Positions 25,152-33,207 of a DNA stretch of 64,000 bases are shown here, one piece after another. Both the position numbers and the translations under genes were made by a program. The DNA lies in NCBI RefSeq assembly GCF_000025305.1, contig NC_013740.1, positions 682,001 through 746,000 of the forward strand. The letters run 5' to 3'. This DNA is from Acidaminococcus fermentans DSM 20731 (GTDB lineage Bacteria; Bacillota; Negativicutes; Acidaminococcales; Acidaminococcaceae). Under the pieces are notes generated by a model. The model saw only the letters and a program-made list of their open reading frames with translations, had not been told where the DNA came from and did not search any database. Positions within the stretch are counted from its first letter, which is position 1; every line of letters begins with the position of its first letter.

Positions 25152-26733
25152 TCTCCGGGTGGGGCTGGACAGCAGCCATACCCTGGAACAGATCATCGGG
25201 AAGAAGTACCATCTGGCCCCCCGGGCCATCCGGCAGGTCCAGGTGGTCCGGAAGGCGGTGGATGCCCGGCGGAAAAGCAGCATCTGCCTGGTGTACCATG
25301 TGCGGGCCCGGGTGGAAGCAGCGGCCGGGGTGCTGGACCGGCTGCTCCGGGATCCCCAGGTGAGCCTGTGGCAGGAAAAACCGGAACCGGCGCCGGTGCT
25401 GGGAACGGAAAAACTCATGGGACGGCCGGTGGTAATCGGCCTGGGACCGGCGGGCCTTGTGGCGGCCCTGGAACTGGCCCGGCAGGGGTACGCACCTCTG
25501 GTGGTGGAACGGGGCCGGGACCTGCAGCACCGGGTGAAGGACGTGGAAACCTTCTGGAAAACCGGGAAACTGGATCCGGTGAGCAATGTGCAGTTCGGAG
25601 CCGGTGGCGCCGGGACCTTTTCCGACGGGAAGCTGACCACCCGGGTCAACGACCCCATTATGGGCCATCTGCTCCGGACCTTTGTGGAAGCCGGGGCCCC
25701 GGAAGAAATTTTGACGGAACAGAAACCTCATGTGGGCACGGACAAACTGCGGCTCATGGTCACCGGGCTGATCAGCCGGATCAAAAAGGCTGGTGGCGAG
25801 ATCCGGTACGAGACCCAGGTGACGGATTTCCGGGTGGATCCGGAGCGGGGGCTGACGGCGGTGGAACTGAATGGCCGGGAGTGGCTGGATACCAACGGAG
25901 TGATCCTGGCCTGCGGCCACAGCGCCCGGGACACCTATGAGACCCTGCTGAAACGGTCCGTCCATCTGGAGGCCAAGGCTTTTGCGGTGGGAGTACGGAT
26001 TGAGCATGAACAGGCTCTGATTAACCAGGCCCAGTACGGGAAGTTCGCCAACCATCCCAAACTGGGAGCGGCGGATTACGCTTTGATCTTCCACGACAAG
26101 GAAACCGGACGGGCGGTGTATTCCTTCTGCATGTGCCCCGGGGGCCAGGTGGTGGCTTCCGCTTCGGAACAGGGAGGCCTGGTGGTCAACGGCATGAGCC
26201 CCTTCAAACGGGATACGGGCCTGGCCAACAGCGCCCTGGTGGTGAGTGTGGACCCGGGGGATTTCCCGGCGGGACCGCTGGGGGGCATGGAATTCCAGCG
26301 GAAGTATGAGCATCTGGCCTGGCAGGTGAGCCGGGATTACCGGGCACCGGCCCAGAGCAGCCGGAGCTTTGTGGAGAAAACGGCGCCGGATTTGAAGGTG
26401 GGCTTCCGTCCCAGCTACCGGCCGGGGCTGGTGCCGGCGGACCTGCGGAAGATCCTGCCGGATTTCGTGATCGAATCCCTGGAGCACGGGCTGGCGGATT
26501 TTGAACGGAAGCTGCCCGGGTTCAGCACCCGGGGGCTGATGATCGGGGTGGAGACCCGGACTTCGGCTCCGGTGCGGATCCTCCGGGGAGAGGATGGCCA
26601 GTCGGTGAACTGCCGGGGGCTGTATCCTACGGGAGAAGGGGCCGGCTACGCCGGAGGCATCATGAGCGCCGCCATGGATGGGTACCATCAGGCCAGAAGG
26701 CTGATGGGGAGGTTTGCGGTACCGGAGGAATAG
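25120..26733 (+). CDS. FAD-dependent NAD(P)-type oxidoreductase
   Basis: 537 aa from ATG 25120, overlapping the end of cdaR by 32 bp. An N-terminal ~90-residue domain (RINNLRVGLDSSHTLEQIIGKK) precedes a Rossmann FAD site VVIGLGPAGLVAALELA, then FGAGGAGTFSDGKL and a C-terminal GEGAGYAGGIMSAAMDG flavin motif. The layout matches the large bacterial 'FAD-dependent protein' family often found by cell-envelope or c-di-AMP genes; substrate unknown. Translational overlap makes it a true third member of the cdaAR operon here. Confidence 0.8.
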   Translation: MAKPVEIRINNLRVGLDSSHTLEQIIGKKYHLAPRAIRQVQVVRKAVDARRKSSICLVYHVRARVEAAAGVLDRLLRDPQVSLWQEKPEPAPVLGTEKLMGRPVVIGLGPAGLVAALELARQGYAPLVVERGRDLQHRVKDVETFWKTGKLDPVSNVQFGAGGAGTFSDGKLTTRVNDPIMGHLLRTFVEAGAPEEILTEQKPHVGTDKLRLMVTGLISRIKKAGGEIRYETQVTDFRVDPERGLTAVELNGREWLDTNGVILACGHSARDTYETLLKRSVHLEAKAFAVGVRIEHEQALINQAQYGKFANHPKLGAADYALIFHDKETGRAVYSFCMCPGGQVVASASEQGGLVVNGMSPFKRDTGLANSALVVSVDPGDFPAGPLGGMEFQRKYEHLAWQVSRDYRAPAQSSRSFVEKTAPDLKVGFRPSYRPGLVPADLRKILPDFVIESLEHGLADFERKLPGFSTRGLMIGVETRTSAPVRILRGEDGQSVNCRGLYPTGEGAGYAGGIMSAAMDGYHQARRLMGRFAVPEE

Positions 26734-26817
26734 GATGCGGCTGAGGGGCAGCCGAAGGCTGCGTTTTCATTCAATGCAAAATGCCTGTGGCGTTTTGCTT
26801 CCACGGGCTCCCGGGAC

Positions 26818-26828
26818 TGTGGTATAAT
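26818..26828 (+). promoter_or_regulatory. extended -10 promoter for ppaC
   Basis: TGTGGTATAAT without a convincing -35 at 17 nt; the same TGGTATAAT form recurs at 8631, 11551 and 29656. A weak hairpin GCAAAATGCC / GGCGTTTTGC (26776-26799) precedes it. Confidence 0.5.
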
Positions 26829-26863
26829 ATATCGGTTCAAGTAAAATACAAGGAGATGCTTTT

Positions 26864-27793
26864 ATGGAAAACATCATCATCACCGGGCACAAGAACCCGG
26901 ATACGGACTCCATCTGCTCTGCCCTGAGCTATACCTGGATCAAGGGCCAGCTGGGCGAAAAGGTCACTGCCTGCCGGGCCGGGAACGTGAACCCGGAAAC
27001 CCGGTTCGTGCTGGATTACTGGAAAGTGGACGCTCCTGCACTGGTGGAAAAGGTGGAAGAAGGCCAGAAGATCATCCTGGTGGACCACAATGAAATGAGC
27101 CAGGCTGTGGACGGGCTGGACAAGGCGGATCTGGTGGAAATCATCGATCATCACCGGCTGGGCGGCATCGTCACTTCCAACCCGCTGTTTGTCCGGATGC
27201 AGCCGGTGGGCTGCACTGCCACCATCCTGTACAATGTGGCTGTGGAAAACAACCTGACCCTGCCCAAAGAAATCGCCGGGCTGCTGTTCTCTGCCATCAG
27301 CTCCGACACCCTGTACTTCAAGTCCCCCACCACCACGGAAAAGGACAAGGAAGCTGCTGGTGCCCTGGCCAAGATCGCCGGCATCGCTGATCCCCAGGCC
27401 TATGCCCTGGAAATGCTCCAGGCCGGTTCCGCCATCAACTCCATGACCGCTGAAGAAATCTGCCATGGGGATATGAAAGAATTCGACTTCCCCCAGGGGA
27501 AAGTCACTGTGGCCCAGGTGAACGTGATGAACGGGGAAGCCGCCAAAGCCAAATGGCCGGAACTCCAGAAAGCCCTTCAGGCCATGGTGGATGGCGGGGA
27601 AGCCGACACCAGCCTGCTGATGGTCACCGACATCATGGACGAAGTCACCGAACTGCTGTGGGCCGGGAAGAACCAGGACATCCTGGACAAAGCCTTCGGC
27701 AAGGCCGAAGCCGACGGGCATTACCATCTGCCCAAGGTGCTGTCCCGGAAGAAACAGATCGTACCGCCGCTGACGGATGCGTTCAAAGGATAA
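26864..27793 (+). CDS. ppaC: manganese-dependent inorganic pyrophosphatase
   Basis: 309 aa, AAGGAG upstream. Hydrolyses pyrophosphate. The DHH-family metal motifs are in order: GHKNPDTDSICSALSY (His, Asp, Asp), ILVDHNE, IIDHHRLGG and SSDTLYFKSPT; the C-terminal DHHA2 domain ends with SRKKQIVPPL. There are no CBS/DRTGG regulatory domains, so this is the simple class II enzyme. Own promoter and terminator. Confidence 0.93.
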   Translation: MENIIITGHKNPDTDSICSALSYTWIKGQLGEKVTACRAGNVNPETRFVLDYWKVDAPALVEKVEEGQKIILVDHNEMSQAVDGLDKADLVEIIDHHRLGGIVTSNPLFVRMQPVGCTATILYNVAVENNLTLPKEIAGLLFSAISSDTLYFKSPTTTEKDKEAAGALAKIAGIADPQAYALEMLQAGSAINSMTAEEICHGDMKEFDFPQGKVTVAQVNVMNGEAAKAKWPELQKALQAMVDGGEADTSLLMVTDIMDEVTELLWAGKNQDILDKAFGKAEADGHYHLPKVLSRKKQIVPPLTDAFKG

Positions 27794-27796
27794 GAA

Positions 27797-27832
27797 AAAG
27801 AGGCTGTTGCATGAGCAACAGTCCCTTTTTTT
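27797..27832 (+). terminator. terminator after ppaC
   Basis: GGCTGTTGC-ATGA-GCAACAG then CCCTTTTTTT. The same core is found at 29335 and 49480. Confidence 0.75.
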
Positions 27833-27909
27833 GTCAGCTGTCAACGGTCAACGGTCAGCAGCTGATGGAAATCAATTTTTGCAAATTGAATTTGAAACAG
27901 CATAAACTG

Positions 27910-28030
27910 TAGGGGGCACGCAACCAGGCTGGCGAAGCGCTGGGCCTGCGCCCCCTGCGATTGGGGAGAAGATGCCCACCTGACCACTGAATTCCCCACC
28001 CATAAATTTATCCGATACCTGCCCTCGGAT
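27910..28030 (+). ncRNA. structured intergenic RNA or leader upstream of icd (unidentified)
   Basis: A strong imperfect hairpin spans 27912-27955 (GGGGGC..CGCA..CCAG / CTGG..TGCG..CCCCC). It is followed by TGGGGA (27962-27967) pairing with TCCCCA (27993-27998) and a T-run (TTTTTT at about 28029). The layout resembles a small RNA with its own terminator rather than an mRNA leader, because a promoter-like TGTGGTATCAT (28058-28068) for icd comes after it. I do not recognise the family; 6S RNA was considered but not supported. The rest of 27833-28117 has no gene. Confidence 0.35.
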
Positions 28031-28117
28031 TTTTTGTATGTTTCCTTTTTTCCTGACTGTGGTATCATAAGGACAGATATGGATGTGCTTGTTTTGCAGT
28101 TGGAAAGGAGTGTTCCC

Positions 28118-29326
28118 ATGGCTGATAAAATCCAAATGAAAACCCCGCTGGTGGAAATGGACGGGGATGAAATGACCCGGATCCTGTGGAAGATGATCAA
28201 GGATATCCTGATCCTTCCCTATGTGGACCTGAAAACGGAATATTATGACCTGGGGATGAAGCACCGGGATGATACAGACGACCAGGTGACCATCGATTCG
28301 GCCCTGGCAACGAAAAAATACGGGGTGGCGGTGAAATGCGCTACTATTACGGCCAATGCAGCCCGGGTGAAGGAATACAACCTGAAGAAAATGTGGGCCA
28401 GCCCCAACGGTACCATCCGGGCCATCCTGGATGGAACGGTGTTCCGGAAACCCATTATGGTGAAGGGCATCCGGCCCCTGATCCCCACCTGGGAAAAGCC
28501 CATTACCATTGCCCGGCACGCTTATGGGGACATCTACAAGAACACGGAAATCCGGGTGGAGGGCCCGGCCAAGGCGGAACTGGTGGTCACCGGGGCGGAC
28601 GGGAAGGAAACCCGCCGGACCATTATGGACTTCCAGGATGCAGGGATTGTCCAGGGGGTCTACAACACGGACAAATCCATCAGCAATTTTGCCCGGTCCT
28701 GCTTCAACTATGCCCTGGAACAGAAGGAAGATCTGTGGTTTGCCACCAAGGATACGGTGTCCAAGATTTATGACCATCGGTTCAAGGATATTTTCCAGGC
28801 CATTTATGACGCTGATTACAAAGAAAAATTCGAAGCCGCCGGTATCGAATATTTCTACACCCTGATCGATGATGTGGTGGCCAGGGTGGTCCGCTCCAAA
28901 GGAGGCATGATCTGGGCGTGCAAGAACTATGACGGGGATGTGATGAGCGACATGATGGCCACCGCTTTCGGCAGCCTGGCCATGATGACTTCCGTGCTGG
29001 TGTCTCCGGACGGCTGCTATGAATACGAAGCGGCCCATGGCACGGTACAGCGCCATTACTACCGGTATCTGAAAGGGGAAAAGACCTCCACCAACCCGGT
29101 GGCCACCCTGTTTGCCTGGACGGGAGCCCTGCGGAAACGGGGCCAGCTGGATGGGCTCACGGATCTGGCAGACTTTGCGGACCGGCTGGAAAAAGCTACC
29201 ATCCAGACCCTGGAAGAAGGAATCATGACCGGGGATTTGGTGGCCGTATCCACCCTGCCGGACAAAAAGAAGGTCAACAGCGAGGAATTCCTGGAAGCAA
29301 TCCGGGAGCGGTTGGAGGAAAGATAA
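28118..29326 (+). CDS. icd: NADP-dependent isocitrate dehydrogenase
   Basis: 402 aa from ATG 28118 with AAAGGAG 7 nt upstream. It converts isocitrate to 2-oxoglutarate. It is the homodimeric 'eukaryotic-type' NADP enzyme, shown by [15 protein letters not shown] at the start, [35 protein letters not shown] and the [13 protein letters not shown] coenzyme loop. In a glutamate fermenter it would connect citrate/aconitate to 2-oxoglutarate and glutamate, so it fits functionally with the aconitase-type operon at 50.7-55.5 kb. Confidence 0.93.
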   Translation: MADKIQMKTPLVEMDGDEMTRILWKMIKDILILPYVDLKTEYYDLGMKHRDDTDDQVTIDSALATKKYGVAVKCATITANAARVKEYNLKKMWASPNGTIRAILDGTVFRKPIMVKGIRPLIPTWEKPITIARHAYGDIYKNTEIRVEGPAKAELVVTGADGKETRRTIMDFQDAGIVQGVYNTDKSISNFARSCFNYALEQKEDLWFATKDTVSKIYDHRFKDIFQAIYDADYKEKFEAAGIEYFYTLIDDVVARVVRSKGGMIWACKNYDGDVMSDMMATAFGSLAMMTSVLVSPDGCYEYEAAHGTVQRHYYRYLKGEKTSTNPVATLFAWTGALRKRGQLDGLTDLADFADRLEKATIQTLEEGIMTGDLVAVSTLPDKKKVNSEEFLEAIRERLEER

Positions 29327-29362
29327 AAGGGGGCTGTTGCATACGCAACAGCCCCCTTTTTC
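29327..29362. terminator. bidirectional terminator between icd and a small minus-strand gene
   Basis: AAAAGGGGGCTGTTGC / GCAACAGCCCCCTTTTT, perfect on both strands. Confidence 0.8.
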
Positions 29363-29591
29363 AATAGGCCCTTTTTCCATATACCGGGTGCTCTGTGGGC
29401 TTCAGGGTCAGGCGTTTGGCCAGTTCCACGGCTTCGGCCAGGTGCAGATCGGTTTTGTTCCCGTGTTCTTCGAAGATGCATACAGGGTCGTCGCTGCCGA
29501 TTTCGCTTCCGGGCATGTACAGGTACTGGTCATTGTCCCGGTCGCCCAGGATCAGGCCGGCACGGAGTTCTTCTGCCATAATGACGGACAT
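29361..29591 (-). CDS. small hypothetical protein, 76 aa
   Basis: ATG at 29591 (minus) with AAAGGAGG upstream, 76 acidic residues, no membrane segment or known motif (AEELRAGLILGDRDNDQYLYMPG, GKRAY end). It stops inside the shared terminator. The strong ribosome site and core-type codons support it as real; function unknown. Confidence 0.6.
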   Translation of the reverse strand: MSVIMAEELRAGLILGDRDNDQYLYMPGSEIGSDDPVCIFEEHGNKTDLHLAEAVELAKRLTLKPTEHPVYGKRAY

Positions 29592-29703
29592 GGGGTATTC
29601 CTCCTTTGTTATCCCCTCATTCTACCAGTCCCGGCTTTCCCTGACAAGGGAATCTTGGTATAATAGGAGTACTTGTATTCTGGGCAGAAAGGGATGTGGT
29701 ACC

Positions 29704-30132
29704 ATGAACAGACCCATTGCAAGCATCGATGTGGGACGGGCGGCTTTGCGGATGGCCCTGACGGCCACCCGGGAAGAGGAAGACCGGCTGAAGGAACAGC
29801 TGCGGGAACAGGGGTTCCGGGCAGCGGCGGTGGATTTCGGCGGGGAGTTCCTGCCTTCCATCAAAAAAATCGTGGAACGGGCGGTGGTGGCAGCCGAGCG
29901 GCAGAACATCGTCACCGATACCCATGTGGGAGCCGGCACCGTGGCCGGCGCGGCCCATGAAGCCCTGGAACAGATGATGGAAAAAGCCATCGGGTTCAAT
30001 GTGGGGGGCAAGATCGGGGTGGCCCGGTATGGGGAACATCTCTGTGTGGCCGTGTACATGAGCGTAGGGGTCCTGAACCTGAACGAACTGGGAGTAGGCC
30101 TGGCCCATCGGAGTCTCGCCGGGATCGACTAA
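29704..30132 (+). CDS. hutP: HutP-family RNA-binding antiterminator-like protein
   Basis: 142 aa from ATG 29704; a TTGGTATAAT promoter element lies at 29655-29664. The sequence follows HutP throughout: IASIDVGRAALRMALT, AAERQNIVTDTHVGAGTVAGAAHEAL with the conserved histidines, GGKIGVARYGEHLCVAVYM and a C-terminal LNLNELGVGLAHRSL. In Bacillus, HutP with histidine and Mg2+ opens a terminator in the hut operon. No hut genes are in the window, so its target here is elsewhere or different. A perfect inverted repeat follows it. Confidence 0.85.
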   Translation: MNRPIASIDVGRAALRMALTATREEEDRLKEQLREQGFRAAAVDFGGEFLPSIKKIVERAVVAAERQNIVTDTHVGAGTVAGAAHEALEQMMEKAIGFNVGGKIGVARYGEHLCVAVYMSVGVLNLNELGVGLAHRSLAGID

Positions 30133-30140
30133 AAAAATCT

Positions 30141-30191
30141 GCGGAAAGTGGAAAAAAGCTATTGACACTTTCCGCCTTTCCATGCTAGAAT
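30141..30191 (+). promoter_or_regulatory. tRNA operon promoter overlapping an inverted repeat
   Basis: TTGACA (30162-30167), 18-nt spacer, TAGAAT (30186-30191). GCGGAAAGTG (30141-30150) and CACTTTCCGC (30166-30175) form a perfect 10-bp inverted repeat whose right arm covers the end of the -35, possibly the hutP terminator stem. Confidence 0.6.
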
Positions 30192-30227
30192 AAGTGAGTC
30201 GTCGGATGGCGGCACTAAAGAAAATAT

Positions 30228-30304
30228 GGTGGATATGGTGAAGCGGTTAACACACCGGATTGTGGCTCCGGCACGCGTGGGTTCGATCCCCACTATCCAC
30301 CCCA
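30228..30304 (+). tRNA. tRNA-His (GTG)
   Basis: Cloverleaf with GTGGATA / TATCCAC acceptor, extra G at -1 opposite C73, anticodon GTG, T-arm GTGGG-TTCGATC-CCCAC and an encoded CCA. Confidence 0.95.
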
Positions 30305-30322
30305 TATTTTTTTTTACCTTTT

Positions 30323-30398
30323 TGGGGCATAGCCAAGTCGGTAAGGCACGGGACTTTGACTCCCGCATGCGTTGGTTCGAGTCCAGCTGCCCCAGCCA
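30323..30398 (+). tRNA. tRNA-Gln (TTG)
   Basis: Acceptor TGGGGCA / TGCCCCA, anticodon TTG, T-arm GTTGG-TTCGAGT-CCAGC, encoded CCA. Confidence 0.95.
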
Positions 30399-30401
30399 AG
30401 T

Positions 30402-30477
30402 GATTCACTAGCTCAGTTGGTAGAGCACCTGACTTTTAATCAGGGTGTCCCGGGTTCGAGTCCCGGGTGGATCACCA
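30402..30477 (+). tRNA. tRNA-Lys (TTT)
   Basis: Acceptor GATTCAC / GTGGATC with one G-T pair, D-arm GCTC/GAGC, anticodon TTT in CTTTTAA loop, T-arm CCGGG-TTCGAGT-CCCGG, encoded CCA. Confidence 0.95.
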
Positions 30478-30493
30478 TTTTTTATACCCAAAT

Positions 30494-30577
30494 GCGGCTG
30501 TGGCGGAATTGGCAGACGCGCCAGATTTAGGATCTGGTGTCCACGACGTGCAGGTTCAAGCCCTGTCAGCCGCACCA
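30494..30577 (+). tRNA. tRNA-Leu (TAG)
   Basis: 84 nt with a long variable arm (class II), acceptor GCGGCTG / CAGCCGC, anticodon stem CCAGA/TCTGG, anticodon TAG, encoded CCA. Confidence 0.95.
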
Positions 30578-30591
30578 AATAGAATAGAGTA

Positions 30592-30640
30592 AAAGAGGCT
30601 GTGAAAAAATGAGAAATCATTTTTTCACAGCCTCTTTTTT
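30592..30640. terminator. terminator after the tRNA cluster
   Basis: AAAAGAGGCTGTGAAAAAATGA / TCATTTTTTCACAGCCTCTTTTTT, long stem, effective in both directions. Confidence 0.8.
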
Positions 30641-30833
30641 ACAACACCACAAACAGATTGTACAGCTTCAGCAGGCGGATGTCTTCTTTGGAGATGGTGA
30701 GCTTCTGGGCCAGATCCTTATTGGTCAGGGCCCCGTAATGGGTGATCCGGCCGGTGTAGGTGTGCTGGCAGATCTGGATGTTCTCCTCGTCCAGGATGTC
30801 CATATACATCCGGATGTCGTAATTGGCTTCTCC
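30639..30833 (-). pseudogene. C-terminal fragment of an unidentified gene
   Basis: The minus-strand reading, ending at TAA 30639-30641, gives a convincing core-type protein tail (YDIRMYMDILDEENIQICQ, then NKDLAQKLTISKEDIRLLKLYNL). No start codon with a ribosome site exists; coding sense breaks at about 30831-30845, where another gene fragment begins on the plus strand. I do not recognise the family. Confidence 0.45.
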
Positions 30834-30844
30834 GGGTACCCGGT

Positions 30845-31030
30845 CCGGATGCTGTTCTTCCCATGGCCACCTGCCTGAACTCTTCCGGGGATACGGTGGC
30901 TTCCATGATGATCAGCCGGATGGTGGAAGGCAAAGGCTGGATGGACAAGAAATCCGAGCGGAAAACCGATCCGGAAAAAGCTGCCATTGCCGCCCAGATC
31001 GGGGGCTGTGGCTGCGGAACCAAAGAATGA
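30845..31030 (+). pseudogene. C-terminal fragment of a dicarboxylate/amino-acid:cation symporter (DAACS-like)
   Basis: The frame reads DAVLPMATCLNSSGDTVASMM and a short cytosolic tail ending GGCGCGTKE, stop at 31028-31030. The segment resembles the last conserved block of DAACS transporters (a D..R..xNxxGD motif) followed by the C-terminal tail. The ~350 upstream residues are missing; the break adjoins the minus-strand fragment, so a deletion or inversion joined two gene tails. Confidence 0.5.
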
Positions 31031-31076
31031 CTGGAAGAATTCCTGTTCAATAGTGTACAATAAAGGAGCAATCATT

Positions 31077-31322
31077 ATGCAGATCAAAGTAATCGGCAGC
31101 CACTGCTGCCCTGACACCCTCTATGCCCTGAACCAGCTGGCCGCCGCCGGCGCGGAGATCGATTTCGTGGATATCCTGGCCAGCCATGCTGACCTGAAAC
31201 AGTACCTGGCTCTCCGGGACAGCGACCCGCTGTACGCTGAAATCCGGGGGACGGAACGGAGAAAACCATTGTGGACATTCTCCAGAACAAAAACAGAAAC
31301 CAGCAAGAGGAGGAAAACTGAT
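31077..31322 (+). pseudogene. glutaredoxin-like protein, internal deletion, reading on into the next gene
   Basis: ATG 31077 with AAAGGAG opens a normal glutaredoxin-related start (MQIKVIGSHCCPDTLYALNQL, then DFVDILASHADLKQYLALRD). After ~59 residues the expected GIPCF and C-terminal part is missing and the frame reads unrelated basic sequence. It has no stop before the acetyltransferase start, so 31077-31814 is one open frame. Another frame here ends NQQEEEN-stop, which looks like the original tail, so a small deletion plus frameshift is likely. Confidence 0.55.
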
Positions 31323-31814
31323 ATGGAAATCCGTTGTGCAAAACCCCAGGACGTGGACGCCATTGCCCATCTGGAAGCCGTCTGCTTCCCTCAGGCAGAA
31401 GCGGCTACCCGGGAATCCATCGAGGAGCGGGTGAAGGCTTATCCCAACCACTTTTTTCTCCTTTGGGACGGGGATCAGCTGGTGTCCTTTGTAAACGGCC
31501 TGGTGACGGATCAGCCGGACCTGACGGACGAAATGTATGAAAAAGCGGACATGCATCAGGAAGACGGGGCCTGGCAGATGATCTTCGGGGTGGACACAGA
31601 TCCCCATCGCCGGAAACAGGGCCTGGCCGGCCAGGTGCTGGAAAAATTCATCGATGCGGCCCAGAAGGAAGGGCGGCAGGGGGTGGTGCTCACCTGCAAG
31701 GACCGGCTGGTCCATTATTATGCGAAATTCGGGTTTGTGGATGAAGGGATTTCTGATTCCACCCATGGGGACGTGGTGTGGCATCAGATGCGGCTGACCT
31801 TCAACCGGAAATAA
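31323..31814 (+). CDS. GNAT family N-acetyltransferase
   Basis: 163 aa from ATG 31323, AGGAGG 8 nt upstream, which decides the start against the longer frame. GNAT fold: N-terminal MEIRCAKPQDVDAIAHLE, and the acetyl-CoA loop VDTDPHRRKQGLAGQVLEKFI (R/Q-x-x-G-x-A type), then YAKFGFVDEG. Substrate unknown; the AEAATRESIEERVKAYP region resembles arylalkylamine/spermidine-type members. It overlaps the reading frame of the damaged glutaredoxin-like gene. Confidence 0.82.
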   Translation: MEIRCAKPQDVDAIAHLEAVCFPQAEAATRESIEERVKAYPNHFFLLWDGDQLVSFVNGLVTDQPDLTDEMYEKADMHQEDGAWQMIFGVDTDPHRRKQGLAGQVLEKFIDAAQKEGRQGVVLTCKDRLVHYYAKFGFVDEGISDSTHGDVVWHQMRLTFNRK

Positions 31815-31833
31815 GAAAAGAGGAGCGGAAAAA

Positions 31834-33150
31834 ATGGAGAAGACCGATAAAAAATATGGAACCTATGTACAGATCCTGAAGGAAGAACTGGTGCCGGCCA
31901 TGGGCTGCACCGAACCCATCGCCATCGCCTATGCGGCGGCCAAGGCACGGGAAATCCTGGGTACACTGCCGGATAAGGTGGAAATCGGGGTCAGCGGCAA
32001 TATCATCAAGAACGTGAAGAGCGTGGTGGTGCCCAATACCGACGGGCTGAAAGGCATCCAGGCTGCGGCAGCCGCCGGCATCGTAGGGGGCAAATCGGAG
32101 AAGCAGCTGGAAGTCATTGCGGAAGTGACCCCGGAACAGAAGCAGGCCATGAAGGAATTCCTGAAAAACGTGCCCATCCAGGTGGGAGCGGTGGACAACG
32201 GGCTGATCTTCGACATTATCGTGAAGCTCCTGAAAGGGGACCATTCCTCTCTGGTACGGATCGCCCAGTACCATACCAACATCGTGCTGATCCAGAAAGA
32301 CGGGGAAACGGTCTACGAAGCCAAAAAGGACGGGGGCGCCGGCTGCCAGGATGAAACCAAAGAAGTGGGCCTGGCGGACAAGAACCTGCTGAACATCCGG
32401 GACATCCTGGATTTCGCCAACACCTGCGATGTGGAAGACGTGAAGCCCATGCTGGATCCCCAGATCCAGTGCAACAGCGCCATTTCCGAAGAGGGGCTGC
32501 TGGGGAACTACGGGGCCAACATCGGGTCCGTGCTGCTGCGGACCTACGGCAGCAACATCAAGAACCGGGCAGTGGCCAAGGCGGCGGCCGGGTCCGATGC
32601 CCGGATGAACGGCTGCGAACTGCCGGTGGTGATCAATTCCGGCAGCGGCAACCAGGGAATCACCGTATCGGTGCCTGTCATCGAATATGCCAAGGAACTG
32701 AATGTGGACAAGGAAAAGCTGTACCGGGCCCTGGTGCTGTCCAACCTGATCGCCATCCACGAAAAGACCGGCATCGGCCGGCTGTCCGCTTACTGCGGGG
32801 CGGTCAGCGCCGGGTGCGCCGCTGGCTGCGGCATCGCCTATCTCCACGGGGAAGGGTATGAAGCCATTTCCCATACCCTGGTGAATTCCCTGGCCATTGT
32901 GTCCGGGATCATTTGCGACGGGGCCAAGGCTTCTTGCGCCGCCAAGATTGCTTCCAGCGTGGAAGCCGGGCTCCTGGGCTATGCCATGTACAAAAGCGGC
33001 AACGAGTTCAAGAGCGGGGACGGAATCGTGAACAACGGGGTGGAAGCCACCATCCGGAACGTAAGCCAGCTGGGCCGGGAAGGGATGAAGGAAACCGACA
33101 AGGAGATCATCCGGATCATGCTGGCGCCCCAGCCGGAGAGGAAGGAATAA
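31834..33150 (+). CDS. L-cysteine desulfidase-like / serine dehydratase alpha-type enzyme (UPF0597)
   Basis: 438 aa. The family (CdsB/YhaM) is an oxygen-sensitive [4Fe-4S] enzyme splitting cysteine to pyruvate, sulfide and ammonia; it shares its C-terminal half with iron-sulfur L-serine dehydratase. Cluster-ligand cysteines are visible in PAMGCTEPIAIAYA near the start, SAGCAAGCGIAY and GAKASCAAKIA. GNQGI and the glycine-rich GVSGN motifs also fit. Short spacing (19 bp) after the GNAT gene allows co-transcription. Cysteine versus serine as substrate cannot be decided from sequence alone. Confidence 0.85.
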   Translation: MEKTDKKYGTYVQILKEELVPAMGCTEPIAIAYAAAKAREILGTLPDKVEIGVSGNIIKNVKSVVVPNTDGLKGIQAAAAAGIVGGKSEKQLEVIAEVTPEQKQAMKEFLKNVPIQVGAVDNGLIFDIIVKLLKGDHSSLVRIAQYHTNIVLIQKDGETVYEAKKDGGAGCQDETKEVGLADKNLLNIRDILDFANTCDVEDVKPMLDPQIQCNSAISEEGLLGNYGANIGSVLLRTYGSNIKNRAVAKAAAGSDARMNGCELPVVINSGSGNQGITVSVPVIEYAKELNVDKEKLYRALVLSNLIAIHEKTGIGRLSAYCGAVSAGCAAGCGIAYLHGEGYEAISHTLVNSLAIVSGIICDGAKASCAAKIASSVEAGLLGYAMYKSGNEFKSGDGIVNNGVEATIRNVSQLGREGMKETDKEIIRIMLAPQPERKE

Positions 33151-33200
33151 AAAAGGGGCTGTGAAAAAATGAAGAATCATTTTTTCACAGCCCCTTTGAT
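33151..33200. terminator. bidirectional terminator
   Basis: AAAAAAGGGGCTGTGAAAAAATGA / TCATTTTTTCACAGCCCCTTT between convergent genes; related in sequence to 30592-30640. Confidence 0.8.
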
Positions 33201-33207
33201 TTATGTC

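Noticed and set aside
27910-28030. 6S RNA (ssrS)
   Set aside because: Hairpins exist, but the long rod with a central bubble that defines 6S RNA could not be drawn convincingly; kept only as an unidentified structured RNA.
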